Shown piece by piece: positions 1 through 12,124 of a DNA stretch of 64,000 bases (position 1 is its first letter; every line of letters begins with the position of its first letter). Origin of the DNA: Grifola frondosa (taxonomy: Eukaryota; Basidiomycota; Agaricomycetes; Polyporales; Grifolaceae); the NCBI GenBank assembly GCA_001683735.1, contig LUGG01000001.1, positions 682,001 through 746,000 on the forward strand. The letters are read 5' to 3'. A program made the position numbers and the translations under genes. The notes below the pieces were generated by a model. That model saw only the letters and a list, made by a program, of their open reading frames with translations. It had not been told where the DNA came from and searched no databases.

Positions 1-768
1 TGTTTCAAGCGCAGCAACGAGCGTTTCAATGCCAATTCTTCAGCAGAGAGGCGGGATATGGCAGAAGAGACGCTAATAAGAATCGATGTCAGAACCCAGT
101 GCGAGGAGAACACAACAGAATTTGCCTTAAGAATGATAGGTCGTCTATTCCAAGGGCGTCTGCAATGCTAACAAGGGCTTCTGCATACTGGTCGACTTCG
201 CTGTCTCTAGACAGTATTTTGATGTAATCCGTCAAATAGGAATACTTCCTGGCTGTCCGAATTTCGTCAAATCCGTTCGTTCAATTAAGGCGCTTGCCCA
301 CCTCTTAATCGATAATATTCATCCGCACGTTCTTTAGCTGGATGGTCCGACGAATGGATATCCATCGTGCGTGTCGACGCGAGCAACTGAGAGCCTAAAC
401 AATACGGGAGTTCGGTTTCATTTGTTAGATTTATACATGTGAATAATCACTCACCTTCAGCAGTCGTGTACAATCCTGTTTAAGCAGATATTATATACCT
501 GCATATATACAGACCGTGAATTGTGGCTACTGTGAAGTACCGTTGATCGCGGAAAAACAAAGCATGTAGCATTGAACATACCTTCGCGGTACGGAAGCAG
601 ATTCCGAACGACTTGGTCAAGGATCGTCACCTCAGTACCACTGTATTCACCATTAGCTGGACTGCAAGTTTCGCTTTGTGCTCGTATACTTCGACGACGA
701 GGTCGCTTGCTCTGAAAGCCGCGCTGCCGGCTACCAGCGCTTTCGCCTGGACGTCGACTTAACGACAT
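1..768 (-). CDS. Unknown protein, 5' part (runs off left edge)
   Basis: Proposed exons on the minus strand are 768-582, 394-302, 252-117 and 72 to the window edge. All joins are GT-AG and keep one frame. The first exon starts at an ATG and encodes an Arg/Ser-rich basic stretch (RRPGESAGSRQRG, KRPRRRS) that could be nuclear or disordered. Later exons contain helical sequence such as TDYIKILSRDSEVDQYAEAL and LSAEELALKRSLLRLK. If the last intron is not used, the protein stops at 89-91 instead. I do not recognise the family. It is divergent from the TRK gene with 273 bp between the two start codons, so the pair probably shares a promoter region. Confidence 0.5.
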
Positions 769-1041
769 CGCTTCTCGTTCATTTTCTTTTGGACTTTCTA
801 CTCAGATACCCTCGACGTCAGCACCGCTCGTTCTTGCAAGCTAGGCGCACGATTTCATTCGTCGGCGCCGGCTCGCCTGATATCAAACATCATTCCCTAC
901 ACGTGTACACCACACCACACTAATTCCTGGCGACTAGAGTTTTGGACGACCAAGAGGCTCGGACGACCAACCTTTTCTATCTGGGGCAAGTGTTCTTCGG
1001 CCTTTAGACCTTGCATACGCGGCGTTGTGTTCACCAGCTAT

Positions 1042-4000
1042 ATGTCGAATCCTCTCACGTATGCTCGAATACGTAAATGGATCGAGGAAGAGGCCAACTT
1101 CTTTCGCTTGCACCTCTTGTTCTTTCTGCTTGTTCCTCTAATCGCTGGAGCCATATTCTACGCCGTAAATGGCAAATACCCTGTCTGTGAGTCTGCTTTT
1201 CCACCGTGGTTGGAACGGTTGGGACGGGGAAGGGAGGGTGCCATAATCTGTTGATTTGTGTTGAACACCTCGCGCTCTCGCGATACAACTATATACTACG
1301 CTGTGTCAGAATATCGTTGTATTGCGCACGATCGTGTTCGAGGGTGGTGAGAATATGATGATGGCACCGTTATTTCAAACTTCGTATGCCACCACCTTTG
1401 TAGCATGTGTGGCCAGAAGCATAACTAGTCGACGTTCCTGTACGAAAAACTGACAAACCTTTTGTAGCCTTCCTTGACTCGCTGTTTCTATGCTATTCTG
1501 CTTTAACTGTTACTGGGCTGTCTGTTGTGAACCTGAGTACTATCACCGTCTTTCAACAAGTCATTCTCTTCGTCCTCATGATATGTGGCGATGTAGTAAG
1601 AAGTCTACTTGTGCTATTACACCATCGAATAATCTTACGACGCAACATCTACGTAGACCGTAATCGCGTGGATAATGGTCCTCGTTCGTAAGCGCTACTT
1701 CAGGCAGCATGTTACAGAGATACACAAAAGGAAGACCACTCTGGCCAAAATCGGTTCACGTTTTGCGGCTCTTCTCTATGGGGCAACCGGACGAGAAATA
1801 CCACCCGCACCTCAGATACAACTCCAGCCGAATTCACAATCAACAGGCGGTTCGTTTGGGCGAAGTGCCAAACCTGAACGAATCCAAGCGGGCGAAGGCA
1901 TCGGTGCTGCCATCGTAGGCGGTGCTGGAACAGGCCTAGGGCTGGGTGTTGCCCTAGGCGGGCGACGGGTTAATGCAGATAATGGTGCTATCGAAGACCT
2001 CAACAACGGTAAAGCTCACGACTCACCGTCATTGCGCTCGCACCGCTCGTCCGCGTCGTCCCATATCCACATCGCAGTAGAATCGTCCGCACGACTCTCG
2101 CCATCCACTGACTTCACCATGAATATCGACGGCGATGAGCACGGCGTCATCGCAGACGTGCATTCCTTCACGTCCTCGCCGCGCTCGGGCGCCTCTCCAT
2201 CCCCATCTCGCCAACCACTACACGCCCGCCGTATTCGCCATTCTTCCAGAATCCGGAAGAGATGGCCGCGCGCAGGCGTCGTCCCGGTCAGCGATCATAT
2301 CTGCTGCCTACCTGCCCCCGTACGCTCATTCACAGTTTACAGGTGTACCCGTTCCCGCCGGCAGACTATGATCGTGCCGCCTAAGTACAGCGAAAGCGAG
2401 AATGCAGCACTCGGTCAGCGCCGGAAGGACCAGGGTCTTGGGGGCTTTCCTGGACCATTGCAGCTGGGGCGTAAGCTCGCGAGACATTTCTTCCCGCAGG
2501 CATACAGGCGTGTCGGGCGGACGTTCACGATCATGGCTCCCGCGGAGCGTACTAAACGCCAGAAGAGCATGAAACGGCTTGGCGAGAACCTCAGAGGTTT
2601 GGTCATAGGTCGGAACTCTGATTTCAACACAGAATATCTATCGGATGAACAACTGGAGGAGTTGGGCGGACTTGAGTTTGTACTTTGCCTGCGTTCGTAA
2701 GGCTTGACTTTTCTAAGCGCACTCATCACAACAGGTATAGAGCTTTGCGTCTTCTGAGCTACCTCGTCATTTTGGCAAGTGCCATAATTTTATTGAGCAA
2801 CATTTAACAGTACTAAAATATAGTATAGTATTTCATCGGCACACAGATGATTACCTTCATTCTCATTGCTCCATGGTTGTCAACGAGCTCGGAGTATGAC
2901 GACGTCTTCGCAAGTCAACCTCGTCTGGTGAACAAGTCGTGGTATGTGATTCTCCCAGTCAATCTTGCAGCCGCCTCTGTTAACAAATGACCCAGGTTTG
3001 TTGCGTTGTGAGTCGATGAGTCAATGTGTTGCGTACCTGATGCTTGAAAATGATGAATGTGCAATTTAGTCAAATCGTGGAGCTTACACTGGTGGAGGAA
3101 TGAGTCTGGTCGACGCGTATGTCCATTTCCCATGATGTTGAGCTGCTCTCATGCGACTGTTTTCTACGCAGAGGCATGGTACCCTTCCAGAAGGCATACC
3201 TGATGATATGTACGCATGCTATACGTTTCTGTATAAATGTATGTTGACACTTTTGTTGTGAAGTTTCCTTGATTTTTTGTATTCTGGCTGGTAATCACGG
3301 ATGGTACGTTCTTGTCATTGTGCAAGATGAACTTCGCTGACCATCGCATTCAGCCTATATTGTGAGCAAATCGCAGTTCCTTTAAACTTGATTTCACCTT
3401 GAAACCGCTTTGCAGCCTACGTTTGATAATGTGAGAGTCACGCACAATACGTATCTGTATTTGCGCAATTGAAAATCCCTTTCAAGCTGGGTCTGCACGA
3501 AGTTGGTCAAGGATGGGTCAACTCGAGATCAGGTCCTTCACTTCCTCCTCGACCACCCGCGTCGGTGCGCGCATACCTCACATCATCTCTCTATAGTTCG
3601 CTAAACCGTACGATACGTATAGCTGTTTCCTGTACTTGTTTCCCTCGCATGTTACATGGTTTCTGGTACTGGCATTGGTGTTCTTCACGTGAGTGCGCAC
3701 CTTATGCATCTAACGCATGCACTTATCCTCTGCAGAGCCATCGAGTGGTCCTCATTCATTGTTTTGGACATCGGTCTTGCAGTGACAGAGTCCCTCCCGG
3801 CAGGAACACGTGCAGTTGCGGGACTGTTCCAATCCTTCGCCGTTCGAGCGTCAGGTTTTTCCATAGTGTCTCTTGCATCACTGGCACCGTCCTTCCAGTA
3901 TGTCGTCAGCCATAGTTTTAGCATGTTGGCCTTAGACTGACAGTTTTTAGGTTCCTTTGTGTGATTATGATGTACATCGCGGTATATCCGGTGAGACCGT

Positions 4001-4782
4001 TATTAAAGCCGTTTTCGTCCGCCAGCTAATCGGAACAGGTTGCGATGAGTATACGTTCAACCAATGTGTACGTCTACATTTTCTTCCGTGTTTGCCAAGA
4101 ATCCCTGATTACATTCACAGCTACGAGGAAAAGAGTCTAGGCGTCTTCGAAGTTACCCCAGAGGATGAAGATGAAGAGCCTAACCTGGACGAAAAGCAAC
4201 CGCGACGCGAACGAATCGGAAAGTACTTTGGCTGGCACCTCCGTCGGCAGGTAGCGTTCGATATTTGGTGGCTTGTCTGCGCTATCTTCCTCATCTGTAT
4301 CATCGAGCGGACGAAGATCATGGACGACGAGAACGCACCGTGGTTCAATCTCTTCCGCATAGGTAGGACAATGCATAGGACATTTTCGTTTACTCGCCAC
4401 TGAACGGTGCTGACTCTGTTTGCCTCAGTGTTTGAGCTGGTCTCTGCGTTTGGCGGGATCGGATTGAGCCTGGGTATCCCCACGGAAAACTACTCGTTCT
4501 CTGGTGCCTTCGGCCCGCTCTCAAAGCTTGTGGTCATGGTGATCATGGTGCGAGGACGCCACCGTGGTCTTCCAGTTGCCATCGATAGAGCCAGTGCGTC
4601 CTCCAATGCAGCCCATTTCTTGCTTCAGCTTATCGTGTCGCGCAATCTTAGTCTTGCTTCCCGAGGACCTGGTGCCGAACAGGGATGCTGGGCAAGGACA
4701 ACGCCACGATGCACAGCCCATTAATCCAGATGATAACATGGCGGAAAAGGGAAAAGCACCACAGGCCACGCCACAGCTGTGA
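1042..4782 (+). CDS. trk1: TRK-type high-affinity potassium transporter
   Basis: Plasma-membrane K+ uptake protein of the fungal TRK/HKT superfamily. The first exon begins MSNPLTYARIRKWIEEEANF and carries the first membrane segment. The next exons give the first pore loop (SALTVTGLSVVNLS) and then IMVLVRKRYFR. A long hydrophilic, Ser/Arg-rich cytoplasmic loop follows (about 1675-2640) and ends in GRNSDF and LSDEQLEELGGLEYRAL, a fungal TRK signature. Further exons give APWLST, the pore loop AYTGGGMSLVDA with MVPFQKAYLMI, AGNHG, LDHPRRCFLYLFPS, LPAGTRAVAGLFQSFAVR, YVIMMYIAVYP-like sequence, EEKSLGVFE and FELVSAFGGIGLSLG. The tail is hydrophilic and stops at 4782. At least ten small introns are needed, including a GTTTGT donor near 2672. 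All family landmarks are present, so it appears intact. Part of the loop (about 2200-2400) is low-complexity and its reading frame is less certain. Confidence 0.93.
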
Positions 4783-5312
4783 CGCCGTTTCTCGAGAGTT
4801 CGCAGAAGACACTGCGGCATACCCTTGTAGACGATATCCTTAGACTAATCACGACGTCGCTCGGAGATTTAGTATTTATTATATATCGGGTTAGATATAG
4901 ACGTAGATGTAATATATTATGTAGGATTTGCGGTAGATCCCTATGCCACGCCCCGAGTTTACGGCGCCTTTTCCGCTCCACAGGTCTGGACCGCATCGAC
5001 AATCTACGTTTGCTGCTCCGAGTGTGCTGCTTACACCACTTTGGAAGCACTGTGAAGTGGATACTGCATGGGATGACACAGTACTCCATTGTCTGCTGCT
5101 GTTCTCGTTAATTAACTGGCCAACACAGCTCGATTCGTGTTTGACGTTGGAGCTGCGTACCTGTGACGCTGCGCCTGAATTTAGTCTCGCCGCGACTTTC
5201 CTCTCCTTCCCTCTAGGCTATATAAGCTCTTGCCGTCTGGTTAGTTCGTGATCACCTCACCCTCTGCTCCCAACTCTCAACCTTCACTCACACCAGTAAC
5301 TCAAACCACATT
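4783..5312. other. Intergenic spacer with a TATA box
   Basis: No supported gene lies here. A TATATAAG box at 5219-5226 precedes the ATG at 5313 by 87 bp, and pyrimidine-rich sequence follows it. That is the usual layout of a strong fungal core promoter for the small downstream gene. Confidence 0.6.
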
Positions 5313-5626
5313 ATGGTATGCTGTGATCTAGATGCCACCCGGTGTCAACAGCACTCACTCATCTTCACCCAGGGTTCTATATTCTCTGCTATTGGCAATG
5401 CCATTAATGCGATCATATCTGCGATTGCAGGCATCATCATGACCATCGTCGACGTTATTGTGATGGTCAGTAAACATTCCTCGTAACATTACTAGCTCCA
5501 TGCTAACATCTTTTGCTGTAGATCATTGTCACAATATTTGACGTCATCTTCGATATCCTCTGCTGCAACTGCTTCGGTGGCCGTAGTCGTCGTACAGGCA
5601 GTCACCGTATGCGGAGCCGGTTCTGA
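5313..5626 (+). CDS. Small hydrophobic protein with Cys-rich basic tail
   Basis: Three exons: 5313-5315 (the ATG alone), 5373-5465 and 5522-5626. They give about 66 residues. The first half is one long Ile/Val/Ala-rich hydrophobic stretch (GSIFSAIGNAINAIISAIAG continuing into IIMTIVDVIV). It is followed by FDVIFDILCCNCFGG and a basic end, RSRRTGSHRMRSRF. The protein probably inserts in a membrane, with the CC-x-C group as a possible acylation or metal site. I know similar short proteins from many mushroom genomes, always uncharacterised. It has its own TATA box. The start codon being alone in exon 1 makes it easy for gene callers to miss. The second donor, GTCAGT, is not ideal. Confidence 0.75.
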
Positions 5627-6059
5627 GCTGGTAAGGCTATACCTGCGACCTGCTACACCACGTACCCGGTTATAATGCTAGATCATGACCATCATGAATC
5701 TCAAGATACATTCCATTGTAGATGTACCATGTTCTTATCTCTCCCGGTCCTGGACAGACTGTTAGTCAATCAATACTTACTGTGCTTTCTGAACGGCGCT
5801 CTACTTCTGCTCGAATGCCATTCACATGAATCACAAGTATGTTGTTGAAAATGATGGCTTGCAGGACTTTCGGACAACCTTGCCTGCGACGCTTTACACA
5901 TTTCCAAGTTACCAGAATTATCAGAATGCAGGGTTCCGGGGTCTTGTGTTTGGATGTATTGACCAAGAGCTTCTGAATATAACAACGCCAAACATACCGC
6001 TCCCAGCGTACGCCACCGAGTTCAATCCAATCCTAATTAACCACTAAACTACATACGCT
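5627..6059. other. Intergenic spacer
   Basis: The 3' flank of the small hydrophobic gene and the 5' flank of the CSN7 gene. Short open frames on both strands here lack codon bias or motifs. I see nothing further. Confidence 0.5.
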
Positions 6060-7290
6060 ATGGATCTCGGAGCCAACTTCGTCGCGAAATTAGAGCCGTT
6101 CTTGTTGATGTCGAAGGCCGCAAAGGGAGCTGGCGCCGCGAAGCTCATTCAGGATGCCACTTCTGCTCACGGCGTGTTCGTGTTCGCAGAGTTGCTCGAG
6201 CAGCCGAACATCCAAGAGGTACCACCTTGTATCCTGCGGCCATCCAAGTGCTCACAGCGATATTCTATACGCTATCTGTAGCTAGCGGGAAATCCACAGC
6301 ACGAGCCATACTTCTCCTTGCTGCAGCTTTTCTCGTACAAGACGTACCAGGACTACCTTCGTTGAGTTCCAGTTCCTCCGTGTCATATCTGATATTCATT
6401 GGGGCTCTGTGAATGCACAAAACAGAGTACAGAAACGTGCTGCCTGCTCTGAACCGGGCGCAGATCACCAAACTCAAGCACCTAACTCTTGTCTCGCTCG
6501 CGATGGAGAGCCGTGTACGTTCCCACCTAGTCTCACCCACCACACAGCGTGCCTCATCTCTTATGGCCCTATGTTGTCCATGTCCAGATCCTCCCTTATG
6601 CGCAGCTTCTCAATGTGCTCGATATGCCTACGATTCGCGACCTGGAGGACCTCATCATCGACGCCATCTATCTTGACGTGCTGCGGGGGAAGCTTGATCA
6701 GCGCGAGCAGCAGTTTGAGGTCGAGTACACGATGGGGCGGGATCTCGAACCGGGGAAACTTGAGAGCCTGCTACAGTCACTACAGAACTGGTGCGCTTCC
6801 CTCCGTCCGATCATCCACTTCCCACCTTGACATCAAGTGTCAATATAGGGCGTCGACGACATCCGCAGTACTTGCAACGCTTGACAACAAGCTTACCGAA
6901 CTCGCCGCACGCGCAGCGACCAACAAGACAGTGAAGGAAGCGTACGATCATCAGTACCAGACGACGCTCAAGGATATCCTCGACAAGCAGAAGGAGGCGA
7001 AGAACGCCAAGCAGGCGAGCGCCTTCACAGGGCGCACCGGCCTCACACCAGCCGGCATAGCGGAGCGTGACAGGGAGCGGGAACGAGAAGCGAGGGAACG
7101 GGAACAAAAGGAGCGGGAGAAGGATAAGGACAGTATGGACGTTGACGAGCCTGCTGAGGGTACGAAGGGGAAAAACCGAAAGTAAGCACAATCTGTTGTA
7201 CTTTGTGGCTTTGGCTCTTGGCTGATGACGAGTGGCAGAGCGCCACAGCAGGATGCGTCGAAACAGCAACGAAAGAGGAATCGTTTCTGA
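6060..7290 (+). CDS. csn7: COP9 signalosome subunit 7 (PCI domain)
   Basis: Part of the COP9 signalosome, which removes Nedd8 from cullins and so tunes SCF/CRL ubiquitin ligases in nucleus and cytoplasm. Six exons: 6060-6218, 6282-6360, 6426-6514, 6588-6790, 6849-7181 and 7239-7290, all GT-AG and in frame. The PCI domain is clear: FSLLQLFSYKTYQDYL, LNRAQITKLKHLTLVSLAME, MPTIRDLEDLIIDAIYLDVL, GKLDQREQQFEVEYTMGRDL. A helical tail with a highly charged RERE/KEKD tract follows, then an acidic patch and a basic terminus ending KQQRKRNRF, which is typical of fungal CSN7. The length is about 300 residues, normal for the family. It converges with the F-box gene downstream. Confidence 0.93.
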
Positions 7291-7529
7291 GACGCTGTAT
7301 GCGCACATCGTCCCCGCACACCTGCATACCTTGCATCACATGTATATCGTCAACCGCTGTACCATTAGTGCAATGAGACCTGTATCGATTGGGAGAGGAT
7401 TTAGAGCTGGGACGACTTAACAAGGTAAATGCGCAACGAAAAGTGATAAGTACGAAAAGCGTGACCGGAAGGGTAATTGACAGCGAGTGGAATATGAACC
7501 CAACAACAGCAGTGTGGAAGGGTAGGCGA

Positions 7530-9212
7530 TCACCAACGTCCAGGCCAGTGGCAGTGAACCTTTCTCTTACAAGTTTCCGGCACTTCCATCTCAGGGAATC
7601 TTTCGACTGCCCTGAACTCCACCTCCTCAACGCCTGAGATCGTTCTAATCCATGATGGCTGCTGCAGGCCTGAGTCGGGCTCGTACTCCACGATGAGGCG
7701 TTGGACAGGATGTCCATAATTCGCGCGGTTCGTCAAGATAACGTCCAAATTACGAGAAAGTGGGCAAGCACCGAGGCAGAGATGCAGCGTGGTGAGATTG
7801 GGGCATAGGACGCGTAGAGTGTTCACGCCATCATCCGATGAGGTCGATCGCCCGTGCAGGACATTGAAGGGCTCGCGGTCGTTCGGATTTGGGAATAGGA
7901 CTAAGGTCTTCAACGATGGATAAACCTCCAAGAGCGTTCTCAGAATCCCGGAATTTATGGGGGTGTCATTGTGACCCAGAGCTCGGTAATATCTGCTGTA
8001 GGCACGATGTGCAGCCACCACGAGAAGATGCGCGAATCTGTTGAAGGCACCACGAGACTGTGAAAAAGAAAAGGCACTTCACACTCTATGTGTACGCCAG
8101 AACACGACCCTGCGGCGGCCAAACAAAGCGTGCCCCGACTCAACGTTATATGAGCCTTCGTCAGTATGTCCACGGGACCCGTACGAGCTGGACGGAGAAG
8201 GTCCAGCCTCCACAGATTTCTTGGGGCCAGATTGAAGAGTATGATAACCGTCTCCGGAGAGGTGGTGATTTGTGACAGAAGCCAACCCATTTGTTCCACT
8301 TCCATCTTCCCGAGCGTCAGGCTGCGCAGATGGAACAGCGTGACTGAGGAGTCTGATGCGGCTCGTGGACCAATTGACCAATCGAACGACACTTCTCTGA
8401 GCACCAGGTCCTGTAGTGCAGGGCAACGACGAAGGAGATCGAGGATAAGCCACGGATTTGTTTCGCCGTTCGGAAGCTTGAAGGCCAGAGAGAGGTGTCA
8501 GACTTGCAAATTGATTGATGGGGAGCCATTGAACGTAATGCAAAGCCAAAAATCTGAGCTTTGGGGTGACTCCACAGAAAATGGTGGGAAACGCAACATC
8601 AGGAGCAGGGCCTCGACTCGATGAAACGAAAATGCGATCAAAAGAGATGGAGAGATCCTCAAGTTCTGGAGCAGGAAAATCCAAGATTGACGAGATATTC
8701 GCGGATCGCCATGAGCTGGTAGGAGAAGGCTTAACAAAGAGTTCGCGGACGCGGGGACCATGTTGAGCAAGCAATTCGTCCGAAAATCGACTATCAGGCC
8801 GTTTCAGATAAAGTTTGAGGGGCGAATTTCCGGAGCGTTTTAGAAAGATGGAAGCAGCATTAGAATCATCACTGATGCCTGTCCAAAGCAGAGAATGTGC
8901 CAGAGCAATTTCACGCCATCGATGACACACTTGCGTGAGAGGTATCAGCTCATCGGTAGCCATGATCGAGTCGCAGGTCCATACGGAGACGGAAAGGCGG
9001 ACTCTGATGGCAGGAACATATTGGAAGATATGATAAAGGATTTCAGGATGCAGACGATTTATGGCAGATCGTGAATTGAAGGTGCCATTGATAATCCGGA
9101 TGGAAGACAACAGTCGATTCTTAATAGACTGCAGCTGAATGGGATGAGGATGCGCAAAAAACAAATTCAACTTCAGACTTACTTCTTCCGAACTGAGTCG
9201 ATAGGAAGCCAT
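7530..9212 (-). pseudogene. F-box/LRR-like protein, frameshifted
   Basis: Begins with the in-frame ATG at 9212 (MASYRLSSEE), then a 48-nt intron and a helical lead. An F-box-like segment follows (INRLHPEILYHIFQYVPAIR ... LIPLTQVCHRWREIALAHSL). The rest is Leu-rich and matches the intact paralog at 10490-12124 position by position (DFPAPELEDLSISFD, PKLRFLALHYVQWLPINQF). The frame breaks near 8492-8497, after FASLT, and resumes one phase off as LSLAFKLPNGETNP. It breaks again at a G-run, 7959-7963, after ELWVTMTP, and resumes as INSGILRTLLEVYPSLKTLV. Neither break can be an intron. This is either a recent pseudogene or two assembly errors. An intact copy would act as a substrate adaptor of an SCF ubiquitin ligase. 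Confidence 0.8.
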
Positions 9213-9440
9213 GTAAATGAATATTTTATAGTGAGATACCGTCGGAGACTTACCTGATGTCATGCTCTCCATCAACTTGGAGCCTTGAAAGACATGCATC
9301 TGCGAGCTGTAAAGCAGTGGGCTCCATGCATGTGTCGGTCTGCGTGAAAGTTGCTTTATGGATTGGCGACCATCACCTGACATCGGGTAAACCTGAAGAA
9401 GCAATCAGCGAAATGGCCGACATAACTGAACATAACTGAG

Positions 9441-9468
9441 TCAACTAGTCAACTAGTCAACTAGTCAA
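9441..9468. repeat. 8-bp tandem repeat (TCAACTAG)
   Basis: TCAACTAG occurs three times from 9441 to 9464, with a partial fourth unit after it. It lies just upstream of the decayed F-box gene. It is probably a simple microsatellite. Confidence 0.85.
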
Positions 9469-9706
9469 GTGTCGACAATAATTGAATATTATCAGATTGC
9501 TTGAAGGTGAAATCGACACGGGCCAGGAGACTTTTTCATTCCGCGAACGTTGAGCTTGATCGTCCACGTCCACGTGATCAAACGCGTTCGCAATGTGCGT
9601 TTCCGAGTCGCCGGCCAGCTAGGAAGATGAATCACAAGGCATAAAGGTACGCGCTTGGATTTGTACCTCGTGGAAGTAACTTCCATCCTCAGCCAAGCAC
9701 TACAGA

Positions 9707-10308
9707 ATGTCCGTTCTCCACGTAGGTATGTAGGCGTATCTCATGGTTCGTCGAAATTGCAATATCTACTCAGTTTCATCGCACCGCCTCAGCCCTTGCC
9801 AAGATTGATCAGTCTGCTTTGCGTCAGACGAAGGAAGAAGCTTTTGAAGAAATTCGGAAGATCATCGCGACCATTCCTGTGGCGAAGCGAGACGTGCGGG
9901 TGGGCTCTCCGTTGAACGCGTCCACGACCCGAGGTTATGATATCGGTCAGTGATTAGCATTCCTGACCAATTCGAGACACTCATGTTCTGCCAAAACGCA
10001 GCCCTTACTATGATCTTTGACGACTATGACACGTTCAGGTGAGCCAACTGGTCCAGATGCGATCTCGCAAGCCACTTACATTTACGCAGAGCGTATCTCG
10101 CCCATCCTAAACATTTGGAGTGGGTTCTCTGTGCTACATAAGTGTTCAAACAATTGATTGCATTATTATAATTGCAGACTTCTCAAACGGTTTGGCCCTG
10201 CATTACGAGGTACGTCGCAGGCACGCTCCATAATATTTCGTGCTGACATGAAGGACAGAGATGATATCGTACCAGATTGATGGCCCTGGAACGAAGGCGA
10301 AATTGTGA
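9707..10308 (+). CDS. Stress-responsive A/B-barrel (Dabb) domain protein
   Basis: Starts MSVLH, as many Dabb proteins do. Exon 2 (about 9772-9951) reads ALAKIDQSALRQTKEEAF, IRKIIATIP and then STTRGYDI. The next exons read ALTMIFDDYDTF, RAYLAHPKHLEWV, LLKRFGPALR and EMISYQIDGPGTKAKL, with the stop at 10306-10308. This order (MxxLH, helix, RGYD, xxMxFxDxxxxxAYxxHPxH) is the Dabb fold of small dimeric alpha-beta-barrel proteins. About 110 residues is the expected size. The join after HLEWV is out of frame: no GT donor gives the right phase, and simple read-through ends ...VLCAT. Either a small indel is present or the protein ends early. It sits between the two F-box paralogs on the opposite strand. 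Confidence 0.6.
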
Positions 10309-10489
10309 TTGCAATTGTATATGTCATCTCTATCAGTGTATCTATGAATAAACCTGTATGTGTATCATCCTGTTCATCAAGAAATTTCGCTTCTACCAAC
10401 ACAATATCGTACATCAATTACCGAGGGTCACTACGGCAATGTGGAGCATATCAATCTCAAGAACGGAGCACCGAACCTGTGCGAAGACA

Positions 10490-12124
10490 TCAACAGAACG
10501 TCCAGAATATCAGTCTACCATGCCGGCCAGTACTCGTGAAGTTCGGTGGTGCAGATCTCCGGTACTTCCATCTTAGGTGGCTCTCTAGAAGTCCTGACCT
10601 CGACCACATCCACACAATCCCCAGATGCGCCCATTCCAAGTCGGCCTCCAACTGTGCAATTGACTCCGGTACCGATTCCACAATAAGATGCTGGATGCGA
10701 TGACCATGCTGCGCTCGGCCAGCTGCAATAGCTCCTAGAGAGTGAGGCACTGGCATCGCTTCATTCAGGTAAAGATGCAACGTCGAGAGGTAGGGACACA
10801 ATGGTGGGACGGGAGTTCCTTCTGAATCCGTGATAAGCGCGAGGGCGACAAGAAGATCGATGTCGCTCCGGGGAATATTGAGGACGAGGACAGTGAGTGC
10901 TGGGAAGGCATTAAGGAGAGTGACAAACGCCTCTGTTTGCAATGGTTCGATTGTAACCCAGAGCTCTTTGATTCTGTCCACTGGCAAAATTGAATGCTGT
11001 GCGAGTAGTTCAAATTCGTCCAAGGATAAAGGCCCCGTGTTATCGTACACCTTGGTATCAGCATGAAATCCGCAATCTGAGCCTGTAGCCACAAGCTGAA
11101 ATGTGTTGAGAGTCCTCATTATTAGATGCAACCGTGTGAAGCGACGAAAAGCATCCGCAGATGGGAGATGAGTCATGTCCGAGATTCCGACAGACCGAGT
11201 TTCGAATGCTCGTAAAGCAAGGCCTTCCGTAGGTAAAATAATCTGGGATAATAACCATGCAACGAGGAGCATCGGCATGCGCCCCATGGCCACCCTACGC
11301 AAGTGATGTAGAGGAGCTGATCGATATCTAAGCCCATAATCCCAGTCAGATGGGGGAGCAACATTGACAACGACCATATCCTGGAGCATTGGACATTTCG
11401 ACAAGAGCGTGAGTATCGCCGTCGGTTCATACTCGGTTGCAATTGAGGGAACAAATAGGAATAAATGGGTGAGATTGGGGAAATGGTTGCCCGGAAGCCA
11501 AGTCTGAAAATGCAAGTTCAAGACTTTGAGACGAGGGATATTGCCATCGAACAGGATCGGAAATTCGACATTCGGAGGGCGATTAGCTGAGTTCGGGTCG
11601 ATAGAAATTGTCAGATTTTCCAGCTCTGGAGCAGGGGAATTGAAATAACGTGGAAATGAGGAGCTTCGCAGACCCGGGGTATACCAGAGCATCACATGAA
11701 GCTCTCGAAGACGGAGTATATGACTGTCAAAGACGTTTCTACAAAATTGGGTGGATATTCTCCCCAGGTAGACCGTCAAAGGGACGCTTCCCCCGGCACG
11801 CTCCAAGTATGTGAGAGCCGCGCTATCACTGGGATCACTGATGCTACTCCAAAGCAGCGGTGAACCAAGAGCAATCTCGCGCCAGCGACGACACACGCGA
11901 GTGATGGGTATTAGCTCGCGTGTTGATCTAAGTCCATTATCGGGCCACATGAAAGGCGGGTACTCCGTGATGTAGCTTGGATTTGACTTGTATGCAATGT
12001 GGCTAGCATAATCGTAGGCAGAAGGAACATATCGAAAGATGTGGCATAGGATCTCTGAGGGAATTTTAGAAACTGAATTGCGCTCATTGATAATGCCGTT
12101 GATGATCGGAATGAGGGCTTTCAA
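10490..12124 (-). CDS. F-box/LRR-like protein (intact paralog)
   Basis: One long open frame of about 540 residues. The F-box-like region near the N-terminus reads VSKIPSEILCHIFRYVPSAY ... ELIPITRVCRRWREIALGSP, followed by LLWSSISD, which is typical of mushroom F-box proteins. The remainder is Leu-rich with irregular repeats (NSPAPELENLTISID, PRLKVLNLHFQTWLPGNHF, HLRRVAMGRMPMLLVAWLLS). It would recruit substrates to an SCF ubiquitin ligase. The frame opens without an ATG, so a 5' exon is needed. A candidate ATG at 12338 (MDSAAGDPGVFQLAENLMQN) ends at a GTACGT donor, but in the wrong phase for the CAG acceptor near 12132, so the start is unresolved. The gene is paralogous to the broken copy at 7530-9212. 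Confidence 0.8.
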   Translation of the reverse strand: MKALIPIINGIINERNSVSKIPSEILCHIFRYVPSAYDYASHIAYKSNPSYITEYPPFMWPDNGLRSTRELIPITRVCRRWREIALGSPLLWSSISDPSDSAALTYLERAGGSVPLTVYLGRISTQFCRNVFDSHILRLRELHVMLWYTPGLRSSSFPRYFNSPAPELENLTISIDPNSANRPPNVEFPILFDGNIPRLKVLNLHFQTWLPGNHFPNLTHLFLFVPSIATEYEPTAILTLLSKCPMLQDMVVVNVAPPSDWDYGLRYRSAPLHHLRRVAMGRMPMLLVAWLLSQIILPTEGLALRAFETRSVGISDMTHLPSADAFRRFTRLHLIMRTLNTFQLVATGSDCGFHADTKVYDNTGPLSLDEFELLAQHSILPVDRIKELWVTIEPLQTEAFVTLLNAFPALTVLVLNIPRSDIDLLVALALITDSEGTPVPPLCPYLSTLHLYLNEAMPVPHSLGAIAAGRAQHGHRIQHLIVESVPESIAQLEADLEWAHLGIVWMWSRSGLLESHLRWKYRRSAPPNFTSTGRHGRLIFWTFC

